Assembly (NCBI RefSeq): GCF_022376445.1
Contig: NW_025955169.1
Span: 1 to 64,000 of the forward strand
Direction: 5' to 3'
DNA length: 64,000 nucleotides
From: Fomitopsis serialis
Lineage: Eukaryota; Basidiomycota; Agaricomycetes; Polyporales; Fomitopsidaceae
The notes below the pieces were generated by a model. That model did no database searches, was not told the origin of the DNA, and saw only the letters and a list, made by a program, of their open reading frames with translations. A program made the position numbers and the translations under genes. Of the stretch, positions 1 to 15,098 are shown one piece after another. Positions within the stretch are counted from its first letter, which is position 1, and each line of letters opens with the position of its first letter.

Positions 1-624
1 ACAACACCATTCGGCTGGGACGAGGCCAGTTTGCCACTGTTTTGGCGATGCACCCAATTTGCAATAAGTGATGCTACCTGGCCATTCGTGAAGACTCATC
101 CCCGTATAGCATCCCCTTGTACGCACGCAGGCAAACGCTGCCTCCTGCTCCCACATGAATCGGCGCCCAATGGTTGGAGAGGCGCTATCAATCAATGACG
201 TTCCTGATGTCGTACCGAAATCGCACCCGCAAGAACTCAATTGAAGATTTGGAGTCGATCACTCCGGTCCCAATCATCAGTATCCGTCGGGTTAGCTCAC
301 AGGGATGACATACTCTCACACCCCGTCTTGCCTTACGGTTTGATTGCCGCTATGTGCAAGCCCCGTGCTCAAGACGTTGGCAAGCATGCCGTACTTGGCT
401 CATGATACGGTCGCAAGCACAGCCCGTTTAGATGTGGTACTCCAAGAGTATGACTTGCTTGTACGTTCGGCGTTGTTCTATTCGGCTTGTGGCCAACTCG
501 TGGCTACTCATGTGCGTCCCGTTTACGCCACAGTGCGCCTCTCTCTACGTGCCGGTGCGGATGTTCGCCCATATAATGCGATCGTGTATAGGTAGCATGA
601 TATTGCACGACCCACTTCAGATCT
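1..624. other. No gene recognised (left edge)
   Basis: Only short overlapping open frames without family features. It may hold the upstream region of the dehydrogenase relic that follows. Confidence 0.4.
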
Positions 625-1879
625 ATGGCTGCATCATCTCTCAGACGTATTGCTGTCGTTACTGGGGCTGCTCAAGGCATTGGGCGCAGCATTGCTCTTC
701 GTCTATCCAAGGACGGTCTCAGCGTCGCCGTGAACGACGTGCCATCGAAGCGTAAACAGCTGGAAGAGGTCGTATCCGACATTACGTGCAGAGACGGTCG
801 ACAGGCAATCGCGGTCACGGCCGACAATAACCTGCGAGGATGAAGTCCAGGCCATGACAGCAAATGTCGTCGAACAGCTCGGAGGACTGGATGTGGTGCG
901 TCTGCACACGTACTGTATAGTTGCGTCGAGCATCAATGTATGTTTTGTTGGCAGATGGTTGCCAATACCGCGATATGCCATTGCGCGGAACTTGCTGATT
1001 GTGAGGGGCCATATGCCGTTGCTGGGAGACCCGCTAACGATAAACACCCAGCCACCTTAAAGACTGGGATAAGATCATGATGGTTAACCTCCGGGGTACC
1101 ATGCTCTCCTACAGATATGCAGCGCTGCAGATGATTCAGCAAGGTCGTGGAGGCTGATCCATTGGTGAGTTCAACAGAATTTGTGCATTCCGTAATTCGA
1201 GATGAGATTTGACGCCAGTACAGGAGCGTCATCTATCGCTGGAAAGCAAGGTTAGGAGCAACGCTATAGCCGTAGCTGTTGGCTGACGTGAATGGCAGGG
1301 CTCAGTAGTATTTCGGCATATGCAGCATCAAAGTTCGGTGTCAGAGGCTTGACACAGTGCGCAGGTTAGTGTTGCGTCACAGCGCCGGTGGAATTTGCCT
1401 ACACTGAAACGGCGACATAGCGCTAGAGCTAGTGAAGCACAACATTGCCGTCAATGCTTATGCTCCCGGAGTGATCGACACGAACCTGGGTAAGTGACGC
1501 TGATGACTTAGGTCAACGTGAGTAGACTTAACTCACTCATTATGACCATCCATCGAGCTGCGACCCCACGGCCCGGGTACTTGGAACTTGAATTACCTGC
1601 GGGGACAGCGATGGTTCAGGTACGGCTGCACACATGTTTAGGATATCAGTATGACTACAATTGCTAGTGCCACGCAGCTGCTCGGCTTACCGCCTTCTCG
1701 TACACCACCTCCCGCAAACCCTGATGTCATCGCCAGCCTGGTCTCGTACTTGCCGAAACCCGAGGCCTACTTCATCACAGGTAAGCCGAGATGCCAATTA
1801 CGTGGATCCGACTAACCTATGTTTCTTGCTTTCACAAGGGCAAACAATCTCAGTGGATGGTGGGCTCACTTTCGACTGA
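625..1879 (+). pseudogene. Decayed short-chain dehydrogenase/reductase (diacetyl reductase-like)
   Basis: The NAD(P)-binding N-terminus with the TGAAQGIG glycine motif is clear from the ATG at 625. Later exons carry the NLRGT segment, the YAASKF active-site Tyr-x3-Lys segment, the N-x-YAPGVIDT segment and a C-terminus ending QTISVDGGLTFD, the usual order in classical SDRs of about 255 residues. Introns of normal size separate the blocks (for example 896-954 and one ending just before QTISVDGG near 1840). The gene is broken. Exon 1 shifts frame by one base near 830, between VTAD and the expected CEDEVQAM. A TGA interrupts the GRGG segment near 1153-1155. The phase around 955-1060 does not join cleanly. 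SDRs of this type reduce diacetyl/acetoin or similar carbonyls in the cytosol; this copy is unlikely to be active. Confidence 0.75.
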
Positions 1880-2281
1880 ATCCTGACATGGACATGTCAA
1901 ATGCAGCTGAATACATGCATGCGTTGTCTGTTCACATGCCGATGTCCATCTCGATTGAATTGAAGCAAGCTGTTTCAAATCGCGCCGTGTCCTAGGCTCG
2001 GGCAGCGTCCATCGAGGCACATTCAACTTGGAGTTGACCATCGTGTCGGCGGCAAGTTCTCCAAGCTAATTAAACAACTCCGCCCCTAGAGTCACGAGAG
2101 CTTGTCGTCACAGTATTCACGTCACTCAGCCCAACAAACCAACTATCAATATGGCATAGCCAGCTCGAGCTCTACTCAACGCTGAGCATCAGTGCGGAGC
2201 GATTAATTATGAGAAACAAGGGACGCCATCGCTACGCTCCGGCGGTTGAGTGAACATCAATGTAATTAAAGTCATAAACCA
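1880..2281. other. No gene recognised between relics
   Basis: AT-richer spacer between the dehydrogenase relic and the helicase relic. No motif or repeat stood out. Confidence 0.4.
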
Positions 2282-3100
2282 TCATAGTAGAAGTTCGTCA
2301 TAGGTGACATTGATAGTAGTGGATTCGTCGTGTTTGAGCAAAATTCTTGCGTGGTCACGGTGACATATGCGCGAAAGGGTGGTGTACAGCTGTCCATGTG
2401 AAAACACGTGTCTCGTAAGGTCTACTCCCACTGCGTCAAGAGTTAGCCCTTGGTAAGTAGCTGTTGAATGTCATTGCATATGCCGGCGGCCGCGCAAGAG
2501 GAAACTGACGACGGAGGAGTGTATGGCCCGAGGAAAGGGTGGTAGAGAATGTGATCCGAGGTATGAGGACGTCTTCTTCAAGTTCATCGATGACACTGAC
2601 ACCTGCAATACCCCGTAGAATGCGGACTGTGACGAGACGGGGGCCGACCGCAATGACAACAACGCGAACGTTCTTGACCAAGCCACGGTCGAGGGAGAAA
2701 TTACGCAGCAAGCGTTAGACGGCGTTAACCTTCACGGTCAACGAGTGGGGAGGAAAACCTGCGGGATTCTGGCGGGCGACGTAGTCAAATATGCTGTCGG
2801 GGGAGTCGATGCCGCCGTCGTCTGCCTCCTTCAGAGAGTCGGCCGCAAGGTATGTCCTGCTTGTCTCATCAATCTGGTCGAGAACAATGCTGTTGTAACG
2901 GTCGATCTGCCTATTGGTGGGAGCAAGCATCGAACATTTTAGACAGGCGATGGGATTGGCGAGTACATGTGTCGGGAAGACGAAGTCAATCAGCTGCTGG
3001 TCGTCGGATACATGTTGCAGGAGGTGCAGAGAGACTTCTGGACCTTCACCGTCACGGCGTCACCGATAGCATCAACCATGTGGGCGAGCTCAAGGAGTGT
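2282..3100 (-). pseudogene. C-terminal fragment of a Helitron-type PIF1 helicase
   Basis: On the minus strand the fragment reads LIDFVFPTHVL, then LAPTN-x-QIDRYN, then TSRTYLAADSLKEAD, then RLLRNFSLDRGLVKNVRV, RRQFPL and YAMTFNS, then QGLTLD and HGQLYTTLSRI, ending at 2282. This is the motif order at the end of basidiomycete Helitron PIF1-like helicases, which drive rolling-circle transposition. Two lesions lie inside. An in-frame TAA at 2717-2715 replaces the residue before RLLRNF. A one-base frameshift falls in FNS-CQGLTLD near 2455. The Rep part, the Walker A motif and the rest of the helicase are absent. It abuts another relic of the same strand near 3100, so this is a truncated, dead element or captured fragment. 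Confidence 0.8.
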
Positions 3101-3725
3101 TAGCAGTCGATGATCGACTGCCTCCGGGTAGAGTTCCACCTCCGACAGCGACAGGAGAGGGGCCGAAGTTGAAAGAAATGAGCTCAAGGTCGACACCCAA
3201 CACGCCATCTGAACGCACGCGCGAGCATCGGCCGTGGAAAGATACGGTAGAATTGGGGGCAGGAGCAGGACTACGGTAGCCCATCGCGGCGAAGCGTCGT
3301 ATATGCACCTAGTAAGTGGGAGATTTAATGAAAGCGCGAAGACAGTGTTGTAATTACACTTACTGAATATTAGATGTTTTACTTTCGTCACGCACGCGCT
3401 CATGGGCGATAACAGGGAATGACTTTGATTGGCCGTCTGCAAGCATATCATACGCAGACGCAACCGTTCCGATGCCGATGATGGTGGGCGGGAAGGACAG
3501 AACACTCTGATCATATTCGTCCCCGAGAGATGGATCGCCGTAGAAAGGTGTGAGCTGGATAGCATCAAGCAAAGCCATGCCGGCAGAAGGACAGTAGGCA
3601 CGCGCGATGACGTAAGCAATAGTATTGTCAGCTAAGACAGTGTCGTTTGGAGGGCTGTACACGCGCAGCTCAGCCGGAATGTCGCTGCCGTTCGAGCATT
3701 CGATCAAGGTGGCGTAGTAGTTCAA
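3101..3725 (-). pseudogene. Relic of an unnamed Agaricomycete hypothetical family
   Basis: A long exon (3725 to about 3362) encodes a protein-like sequence containing STFHNLNYYATLIECSNG and FPPTIIGIGTVASAYDMLAD. It ends at a GT donor (CA|GTAAGT near 3360). The next exon begins after the AG near 3306 with CIYDASPRWA. After PRWAT the frame shifts by one base into PNSTVSFHGRCSRVRSDGVL and then LISFNFGPSPV. I recall similar repetitive-family hypothetical proteins in polypores, some with an OB-fold-like look, but I cannot name the family. The expected first exon is missing because an in-frame TGA lies upstream. The relic runs straight into the helicase fragment, so the two may have been joined by transposition. 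Confidence 0.5.
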
Positions 3726-4695
3726 GTTGTGGAACGTCGAAGTACCGCGTTGGCGGTTAGCGCTTCAAGTGATGAACGACGGCCGTCGGTGAGGGATACA
3801 AAGCCGAAGAGAAGAAGGTTTGGTCATCGCGGGAGTTGCGGGACAGCACGTCAAAAACGGCGGGCAGGCAGCGGGCAGAAATACAGCAGTGGAACGCATA
3901 ACAATAACACGTTAGATCTGATCGACACAAAGACAACAGGCAGCCTTACCATTTTGGGAGACAATAACGAAGACAGGGGTAGAGGCACAGAATGCATGAC
4001 ACAGGAGGTACAGACACAGAGAGGGGAAGGGCGTCGTGCAACACTGCATGTAGCCATGCGCTGAGCGGGCGGGGACAACGACTTGATTGGAACCGAGTCG
4101 GAGGGCGGTAGTGTTACAAAGCAGCTCAATGAGGCAATAGCCAGTTGCTGTATTGGGAAGGCGGTCGGGATGCGTCGCGCTTCCGCAGACTTACAGTCAA
4201 TTGGTAGCGATGGTCTACATAAAACACAGAAAAAAGACATAGATTACTGCAGCTTGGTAACGACTAATGGCGCATCGAGGCATAACGAGGCATATACGGC
4301 GCATCGGCCACATCGAGTTTTACTCAGCCACAGACGTAGACAGAAGCGCTGGTCCAAACAGGTGCCAACGAATTCACCGGATCTGCTTTAGTATACGAGT
4401 AATCCACACACACCGAACGCCTTCCATTCATCGGAAGGGACCATTGACAGTCGTAAGTCCTGGTTGAATATGGTATATAGACTCAATGTACGAGCCTTTG
4501 ATAGGCTGGATGGACCCCGGTGGTCCGGTGGTTGACCTGAAGGACTCCGAGTCGCCAATAAAGTATTTAGTATGGGCGCCTAGTAAGTACAGTATACGAT
4601 ACTACTATACTACTTGCTGTGGCTGCGACTCGGCAACGACTTGACACCTCTTGGTACAGCTCAGCTTCACACTTCACTGCAAGTTCGGAGTACCC
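3726..4695. other. No gene recognised upstream of MYND copy A
   Basis: Overlapping open frames on both strands here lack family features. The last 150 bases are AT-richer (around 4550-4620) and probably carry the promoter of the MYND gene at 4696. Confidence 0.4.
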
Positions 4696-5459
4696 ATGGC
4701 CGACACGTCGCAGTGCTTCACCTGTCGTAAGGAGGCGATGACCAAAGACCTCAAGCGTTGCTCACGCTGCCGCGGTGCCCTCTACTGCGTACAGTAACGC
4801 GCAATCTCTACATATCGCTGCGTGCTAAATCGTCGTTTGCATACGCAGAACTCGCAATGCCAGACGAAGGACTGGCCGAGCCACAAGAAGCTCTGCAGCG
4901 AGTCGGATCGATGGTATGACAAGTACCGCGGGTGCCGTGATGGCTCGATGCACGAGGGTCTGTGCTGTCTCTCCCCGTCGTCGTAGCCGCCCGGGCCTGA
5001 CCAGCGCTCACCCCATCCCTCTAGGCGAGTTGGAACTCATAACCTGGGAATACACAGATCCCGAGGACGGCGATCGCATGGGCTGGGGGAACGTTCTGCT
5101 CGAGGAGGCTGAGTACCTGAAGCGCCAATTCGAGGTTGACTGCAAGGGCAAGCAGTCCCTCTTCTTCAAGAAGTGGCCCCAGGGCTTCCGATGGACGTGT
5201 TGCGGCACGGACGGCGAGATGAACTACGGCTGCGACCACCACGGGACAGGGAGCAAGCCGTGCACCTGTGACTTCTGCCGGTGAGGGTGTGCGGGGTGTC
5301 TGGCTGTCCGCGACGGTGTGGCTGATACAAGTTGAGAGTAGTATGGGCAAGCCACTGCCTGACAGCATCTACTGCGAGCAGACCGGGCCACGTATGGGTC
5401 TCAAGCTCCCGCGCGGCCCAGACCCTCGGTCAGTCCATTCCTCATACGTACGACAGTGA
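4696..5459 (+). CDS. MYND-type zinc finger protein, copy A
   Basis: Four exons (4696-4788, 4849-4957, 5025-5280, 5342-5459) give a 191-residue protein in phase. Residues 7-43 form a MYND finger: CFTC, CSRC, YC-x3-C, DW and H-x3-C. The middle part reads WYDKYRGCRDGSMHE and ITWEYTDPEDGDRMGWGN. The C-terminal part has a second Cys/His cluster, WTCCG, GCDHHG and CTCDFC, followed by MGKPLPDSIY and GLKLPRGPDPRS. MYND fingers usually bind proline-rich partner proteins. The second cluster looks like another zinc site, but I know no assigned function. Exons 1-3 are 93, 109 and 256 nt, identical to the intact copies at 20.0-23.4 kb, so all derive from one ancestor. No lesion was seen. Confidence 0.82.
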
Positions 5460-6576
5460 AGACGTTGTTGAAGTTGGGTGTCATCTAGCTCGTTTCACCC
5501 CGCGATGGCTGTGTTGTGCGCGACCGGCCGGACTATATCCTGTATGGACATGTAGGGGGAGGCGATGGACGTCTAAGTGCACCCATTCATATCTACCCTT
5601 AAGTTGCTTACTGAAAGGCCCCGTTCGTGAGTTCATTCCACGTCTCCCATCGATCTGGAAAGCATACACACAGAGTGGTTCGTCTCGAGATTACCATGAC
5701 TAGATATCGCTGCATACACATAGTTCCATATATAGACATCGCTTGTTTTACGCAAGCTGACCGCGCGACGAACGATTGATGCCTTCGCACTCGCAACACA
5801 CTCACATGAGTACACATCTTCGAGCGCAACATCGAAGCGTCGCAGCATCTCACACAGCGATCCCGTCAGTCCACCAGACTCCGACCCACGTCCATCGGCA
5901 ACAAAAGACCACGCAACCAACGCAGCACAGAGGAGTCGGCGGCGGCGGCAGCGGCAACACCAGACGTCGCGCGCGCGCGCGCCCGCACACACTTCATTAA
6001 CGTAATAAGCGGTGGGTGTGGTGGGTCACTACTAGTCACTAAGGAGACACGAGGTAACACAGACAAAAACAAGACGGGTGGGCCACAGCTGAGCAGACGG
6101 TCTATCGGGCACTTATTCTATATAGAGGGAGGCGATCATCCGTGTCCATCGTGTCGGGGACAAGCAACGTGCAATGGCAGGGGGAACTACTAGTAGGCTA
6201 GATGGCAATAGCAGCAGCAGCAGCAGCAGCAGCAACGGGAGCGGGAGCGGGGAGGTGGGGGGATGCAGAACTTCTATGTGGGGTATCCGGGAACGAGTTA
6301 TTTAATCGAGCAGTAATCGAGCAGCGAATAGCGTAGCGTAGCGTAGATGGATGGGCTGGCTGGGTGGAGAATACACTTCTTGCGCATGACTTGGGGACGG
6401 GAACTTGAGAGAAACGGGAACGAACCATGAGGAGGTGGGGACGACGACGTGCAAGGCAGACCGGCACCTATGCGCCTCCGCCGATATTAAGCCGACAAGC
6501 ACCCCGCCACCCACCGAATTACCGAGAAACCTAGAAACGCAGCGCCGTAGTCGTCGAGCCCGAGCCCGCGCACAGG
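5460..6576. other. Convergent 3' region between MYND copy A and the CreA-like gene
   Basis: No coding feature. It contains an alternating GC tract (about 5965-5985) and a GCA microsatellite at 6211-6234. It probably holds both 3' untranslated regions. Confidence 0.45.
6211..6234. repeat. (GCA)n trinucleotide microsatellite
   Basis: Eight consecutive GCA units, 24 bp, inside the likely 3' flank of the CreA-like gene. Confidence 0.9.
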
Positions 6577-8828
<2,252 letters not shown>

Positions 8829-10400
8829 CGCATCGACGGTCAATGTGGCGGGGGAGGGGCGGAGGTGGGGAGAGGGAAGAGGGGCGGGGGCGAGAGGGAG
8901 GACATTATATTAGTAGGGCCGGCGGCCTGGGGTGCTGCGAGGGCAGAGGTGATTGACACGTACGAGAAGAGCGACGTCAGCGCGACGGACAGGGACCGGT
9001 TGTTGTATTGGTGTTGCAATGATGAAGGTGGGACGGGGGGCTTGACGGGCGTGCGCTTCGTGCGTATGTATGTGAGATAGCCCGGCGATACGGAAGCGTG
9101 CAGCAGTGTGGGGGCAGCGCGGGCCGGGGAGGGCAGCGAGAAGGCAGCGGTTCGTGATCGCGAACGCGGGCAGCGCAGGGAAGCTCGTCGCGAGAGGGTC
9201 TAGATTACAGCGGGGGCTGCGTCTGGGGTAAAATAGCTGGGGCCGCTGCAAATTGCGGGCGGACAGGAGGCACTAGGCGGAGGGGCTCGCCGGGCTGGAC
9301 GAGCGGGGAGGTCGTTGGCAGAGCAGAAAAACGTGGGAAGCGAAGGCGAGGGCAGGGAGAATATGAAAATCTCTGGGATCTGGCCGAAGTCTGGCACAGG
9401 TTCCCCCGCACTGTGCCCCGCTCTGGCAGTGATCGTGCGGGTGGCCGGGGTGGGACAAAGACACGGGTCCGGGCGCTGGCGGGCGCGGGCTGGGCAGTGA
9501 CGATGTGGGCGAGCTCGCTGTGCTGGGCACTGAGCAGCGGTGTGGGGTGGTTGACGTCGATGGCGAGAGAGCGATAAAGAGAAAAGAGCGGGCGGTGGGA
9601 GATGTATTCCGCCTGCTGGCTGGGAGGGTCCCCGCAACCTCGCCACATTCGGTCCGTCCCCCGCCGGCTATCCTCGGCCCTGTCGCTTACGTACGCACAC
9701 CTCCGCCTTCCGTCCCCCGAAATCCGCCCACTCTGATCCGAGCCGCCGATCGCCCCTCGCCCCCGCCCGGCCGCCGCTTGTCCCTCCCCGCCGCCTGCCC
9801 TTCGCAGTCGCACGATGTTGCACGGATTATTTTCGCTGGCACGCTGGGCCCTCTTTCTGCCTCTTTCTGTGTCACATCGGGGAGCGTGCACGCCCCGCGG
9901 CCGTCTCGGCCTTTGCAGCTTATCTCCTTATCACGCGCCAGCGACCAGAGGACCCGCCCAGGCGGTGCCCTGCGGTGCCTTGCCTGCGTGCGCCGCACCG
10001 GACAGACGCCGCTCGCGAACAGCTCGCCAGAACGCGCGAGATCTCGAGAGGGGATAGCCGAGCCCCATCACGCACAGACGCACTCTCCCCCCGCTTCCGG
10101 ACGTCTGTCGTCACCGCTCCCCACGGGGCGGGCCCTCTGCCGTTATCCGCTGCACGCCTCGCGCTCTCGCCCGCCGCCTCGCCTCGCCGCTATAAATCTC
10201 GCATGGTCTCGCCGCGGTAAACCCTGATCGCTCTTACGTGTCTGCGCGAGACTGGGGTACGCTGTGCGGCGTGCGCCGCATGCACGTCGGGAGACCCGCG
10301 CAACGCGACCGAGATGCGTTCCACGTTGCACGTCGACCTGATGTTAGACAAGGCCCATAGAGCGCTGTCGCTCCTGTAGTGCTTTCATATCGCTCACCGC
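8829..10400. other. GC-rich upstream region of the CreA-like gene
   Basis: Very GC-rich with long overlapping open frames on both strands that are low-complexity and lack domains; I do not call them. A TATA-like CTATAAAT stands at about 10190 on the plus strand, with no gene recognised after it. Confidence 0.4.
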
Positions 10401-13400
10401 TCGCCGAGCTAGCCCGTTATGAGTAGGTGCGTTCATGTCTTGCCCGTTCTTTGACAGCTCTGGCGCAGCACCGCAGATTGCATAGCAAGACATTTCCAAA
10501 TCTGGAAAGTGCACAGATCGCGCAAGCATCGTCTTCCTCGGGCACTGGCCAAGGGTCTCGTCTCGTCGCGACTCAACTCCCCACATGCTGCAGCGGAGGA
10601 ACCACTCAACAGCTGATTCCATATCACTAGACTCCTTCCCCGAAACGCGTGCACAGGCAGAGGTCGTCAGGCCCTCGTCTGACCTTCGCGTCGGTCCTAG
10701 TGCTCGCCCTCCGACATGGAATCAATCGGAAATAGCGGACGCATACGATCAACCGGTGTCCTTCCAAGGGGACCTGTAACGGTTTCCTTGACTATGGTAC
10801 CCCACGCGGCGTCGTATCATCCCCATCGCCAACTTGAAGTGCCGTTTGCAAATCCTACGGAACGGAACCAATTCCTTGCAGTCGCAGACCCTCGTAGATG
10901 CGGCATACGTCCTTCCGGTCAGCAAGCTCCGATGCCGGCCGCGGCAAGGTGTACCTCGCAACAAGCAGATCCCGGCGGTCCTCCTGCGTGCGGCACCCCG
11001 CAACAGGAACATCGCTCCTTCGTGGTGGATCGTGATCATTGCAGGAGGCCGCATCAACACGATCCAGCTCGAAGTGAGTAGAAGCGAAACTCTCCGGACC
11101 AAGGGATAACATCATCCCGACGTGCTACAGATGTGATGACTTGCGTTCCCCGCATTCGCTGCATTGCACTGCGCCACCGAACCACAGGCATCAACGTCCT
11201 ACTCCCGGCCCCCTGCACACCCTTCCAATACTCCTCAAACAGGTTGCTGAGACCCGTACTGCGGACGAGGCACTGCCGCCTCCTTCCCCGCACTCACACC
11301 CGCACCCGCCCGCGCGCATCTCGGAGCGGCTCTTCGACCGAGCGACTGTCTGTCCGGGGTAAGGTACTGTACCACTGGTCCCGCTGCCGATTAGGTCTCC
11401 CTACTTCGCACGAGTCATGATGCATGACCGTGGGCTTTCCGCGTCCAGCGCAGTGTGATGTGTCCCGCTCCGCTTCCGCGGTCCGAGTGGCTGCCCCAGG
11501 GCCGGCTCTGCGTGTTCCCGTGTCGGGCATCCAAGAGTCCCAGTACAACCGCGCGCGGTCGCCAGCTGCACACGCGTGACGGGTAGGCTCATTCGTAACC
11601 CAAGCGCGAGCTCCGGACGACAGGACTCGCAGGGAATCACTTACAGTAATATGGGTTCCTAAACAGGCGTGTGGCCTCGCAATGTGCCGAACGTACCCCG
11701 CGCGTGCGTGCGTGCCTGACGAACCTGGTAGCCTTCGCGGCCTGTGGGGCCCCTCGATCTTGTGAAGCCTATTCTTGCGCCTCGCGATGGGTATTCTCGG
11801 ACGGTCTGGCCCTTTGGTCGTAACAGTTGCTGTCGTAGCCCCGCTCGAGAGGTAACCCGGGAGAGTTCGCCCGAGCTGCTCACTGCGCAGTCCGGGTCTC
11901 CGCTGACATCCATATCGCTGCTCGCACGGAGCTCAGACTCAGCAGACCACACGCTACATCGCGCGCCGTGTCCCCCTGGCGCTGCGCGCTCCTCGTTGCC
12001 GTCTATCATCCACGACAGACACCGGGCGCACCATACGGCAGTCCGGCGTCGCGCTGGGTACGTTCTCTCGATGTGTGCCACGCAGCTGACGGGCCCCGAA
12101 TCCGTCAACATCGCGGCGTCGACGCCAGGGAGGCGTCCCACCGCCGCTCCGCCCCTTCCCAGCTCCGGACGCACGAACCCACCACAGGCCGTGGCACCGC
12201 AAGCTTCGCAGACCGAGCACCCCGGCCCTGGGTCTGGCGCCTTCCGTTCGCCCGTAGAGGCAGGCGGACTGGCGATTTGGAATGGGCGTGGGGTGGCTAT
12301 CTATAGCCGTGGTGCACCGCCAAGACGGTCCTGTGGTCTGTGGGTGCGCGCGCGGATTTGTGCGTTCGGCGTTCGTTTGGCGGCTGCCCCTTTGGGTTCC
12401 TCCGAGTGCCGGAGCGTTCAGTGGTGCATCTCTCTGACGCTGGGTGGCGACGCATGGATGTGGAGGCGACTCGGCGGGGCTGGAGAGCTGAGACACAGGT
12501 GGTACAGCAGCAGTGCGTGTCGGACACTCTTCTCTGCTCGTTCTCTGCGGACAATGATCACCAGCCACTGAACAGTTTCGGGCGCGACATGGAAGCGCTG
12601 CGGAGTCCGGACGCCACGAACTCGATGGTGATCATGATCATGACAGAACTCTATTGGCAGCGCCACGACCCATCTTTCGAACTTGGAGGGGGCTTCTGCC
12701 GCGCGCCGCCCGGAACAGGCGGTCTATCAACGAACTGGCTATGCAGCACCGTGACGTACACGTATGATGCACTACGACCACACTGTGCAGCGGAAGGTGG
12801 CTGCTGGCCAGCGCGGTCAAGCTCAAGTTCTCAGCCGTGGCGGTGCGCGATGACGACGTAGCGGCGAGACTCAGGGGAGGGCGGGACGTCGAGTTGTACG
12901 GTATGTATGCAGCGCCTCTGGATGCATCTCCGCCCTATTGATCACTCCGTCGACCGTGGTGGAAGACAGCGCAAGTGAGTCCTTCGCAAGGAGAATTCAA
13001 ATGAACACGACGCCGGATACCCCGCGCTGTCATCCCTGTCGTGTCAGGGCACCCACCTGCCGACGATCATGAACCCACCGCGCTTCGCAGAACGTCCTAA
13101 CAGGACCCTATCACCGCTTTGGGCAAATCAGACTCCAGCCAGGAGCTGTCACAGGCTCTGGACACTGTCTTCCCGCCCAGTGGCTCTCAGGCGTCCCTGA
13201 CGGAAGCCCGGAGGTGGGGAGAGTTTGCGCAGGTGCGCTGTGCCGCCGGCGATGCGCGAGTGTCCCGCACTGGGTCCGGGAAGTGAAGGACGAACGGGGA
13301 AGGGGCCTTGCTGTCTAGGGTAAGGTTCGGGATGTGTTGTGGTGGGAGCGTCGGACTGAGGCTTGTGACGGGATCACCGACCCAGGACACGGAAGATCAG

Positions 13401-15098
13401 GAAGCTGGCCTCTTTCTGGGGTCGATACACACGAAAGGGCGGCCACTCGACAATCCTCGCACTGCAGTTCATCAAGGACGCATGACGCATGTCAGACGCA
13501 GCGCTGTCCACGACCGCGTCGTAACGCTCAAGCTTCAAGCCGCCAGCTTCCGCGCCTCGAACTCAACCCACAACGAGGAGCATCCCATCTCAGACGTCAG
13601 CCCCTCGCACTCATCCGCAACACGCACTCCCCCTCGCAGATCCCCCAATCTAGCCATCATCCCCCGCTCGCTTCCCCACAACCCCAGCGACAAACGTCCT
13701 CCGCGTCCTCGCCCACCCTAGAGCGGGCCTCCGTCCGTCGCGTCCGCAGCGCACCCTCGCAGTCCGCGGCGAACGCAGTACCTGACTCCCGAGCGCCGCG
13801 CACGCTTTCTGGGCCCCCTCGAGGCCCCGTCGTGACCACGACCGCGGCCACGACCCCAGGATCCCCACGCGCGTCGAGCGCACCTCAAAACTCTATTCCG
13901 CCGTCTACGGGTGCTCGAGGTCGCGGATACCCACGACCATATCGGAGCGGGGAAACTCTGGGACTAGTAGTATCAGACTATGCCCTGGAGGCGCGCCGCT
14001 GGTTGGTGCGCGGGTGCGCGGGATCGCAGGGTGCGTGGTCGCGTATGATCGATTAGCTCACTGCGTGGTTTGGGCCGTACCTCATGTTGGTTCTGCCGAA
14101 GTACATCTTGTACCGTCGACACGGACGGAACAGTTGGGCTGCGTGCCTCGAGTGACTTTGAACGTTTGAACCTCTGCTCCTAGAACAATTCCGCTGCTAT
14201 GCCTTGCATACAAGCTCTCAACGGCGACATCATGATCCTCCTAACTTGCTGGCAGAATCTGGCGACGCGCGGGTATAAATAGGATCGGGTCGCTCACACT
14301 GCGTCCGCGCATCCGTGGCCGAAGTTTTCTGGTTCCCACATGCATGTAGGCAGTAAATTAAGGGGTGCGAATGCGCCGATGCTCGGGAGGCACGTTCGTC
14401 AATACGAAGACGACATGATGAAGGATTCAGTGCGACGGGCCCTGCCGACGGCACTCTGGCCTGGACTCGATGCTGATGTCATGGTATCGCTGCTTGTTGC
14501 GTACATCCTGGTGGTGGGGAACGTGGTCGGCCCGGTGGTTGTAGTAGAGCCCGAGAACGTTGTCATTGAATTCGAATATAATTGACTGTAGACGACGTAA
14601 CAGAGACTTGGCGGTATGAGCGGCGTCGCGACGCTCAAACAAGCCACGAAAACAACATGGGGTCGGCATAATGCAAAATATGACGTGAGGACGATACTGA
14701 TAGACATGGTTGACATGCACGCCGTAGGCACCTCGCTGAGATTGCGATGTGCACCACGGCATCAGTCAATACGCAGCGGCTTCCGCAGCTAGCGAGTGAA
14801 CTTGCTGCGCGAGACTCAGCATGGCCGGCCTGGCGGCGAACGTGACTTCTTTCTCGCACGATGGGCTTGTGCAGGATTGCAGCGTTTGTGCGACCTCGAC
14901 GCTAGTGTTCCCCAGTTGATCGTCATTGCCTCCAGCTTGTATGCTTCACCCTCAAACGATCCCTGACGTGTTCGACCCTTGTGATAGGAGGGGAGTAGGT
15001 TCGAGCTGGGTTTCGACGCGCGTTACTTCGCAACGACGGGCAGACGACCAGAAGGTGCGACATAGACAACGCGCCTGTAGGATGATTTGACCGACTAG
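10401..15098. other. Gene desert, no supportable gene
   Basis: About 4.7 kb without a recognisable protein, RNA or repeat. Open frames up to 275 codons (11744-12571 plus, 11954-12568 minus, 13334-14056 plus) overlap on opposite strands and have Ser/Pro/Arg-biased composition, as GC-rich non-coding DNA gives. A TATAAATAG stands at about 14273 without a convincing gene downstream. Confidence 0.4.

Noticed and set aside
9205..10227. Long overlapping open frames on both strands (228 and 240 codons)
   Set aside because: Biased composition, mutual overlap and no family feature; expected in GC-rich non-coding DNA.
11744..12571. 275-codon plus-strand open frame
   Set aside because: Overlaps a 204-codon frame on the other strand and reads as compositional noise.
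13334..14056. 240-codon Ser/Pro-rich plus-strand open frame
   Set aside because: Low complexity, no conserved segment, no clear exon structure.
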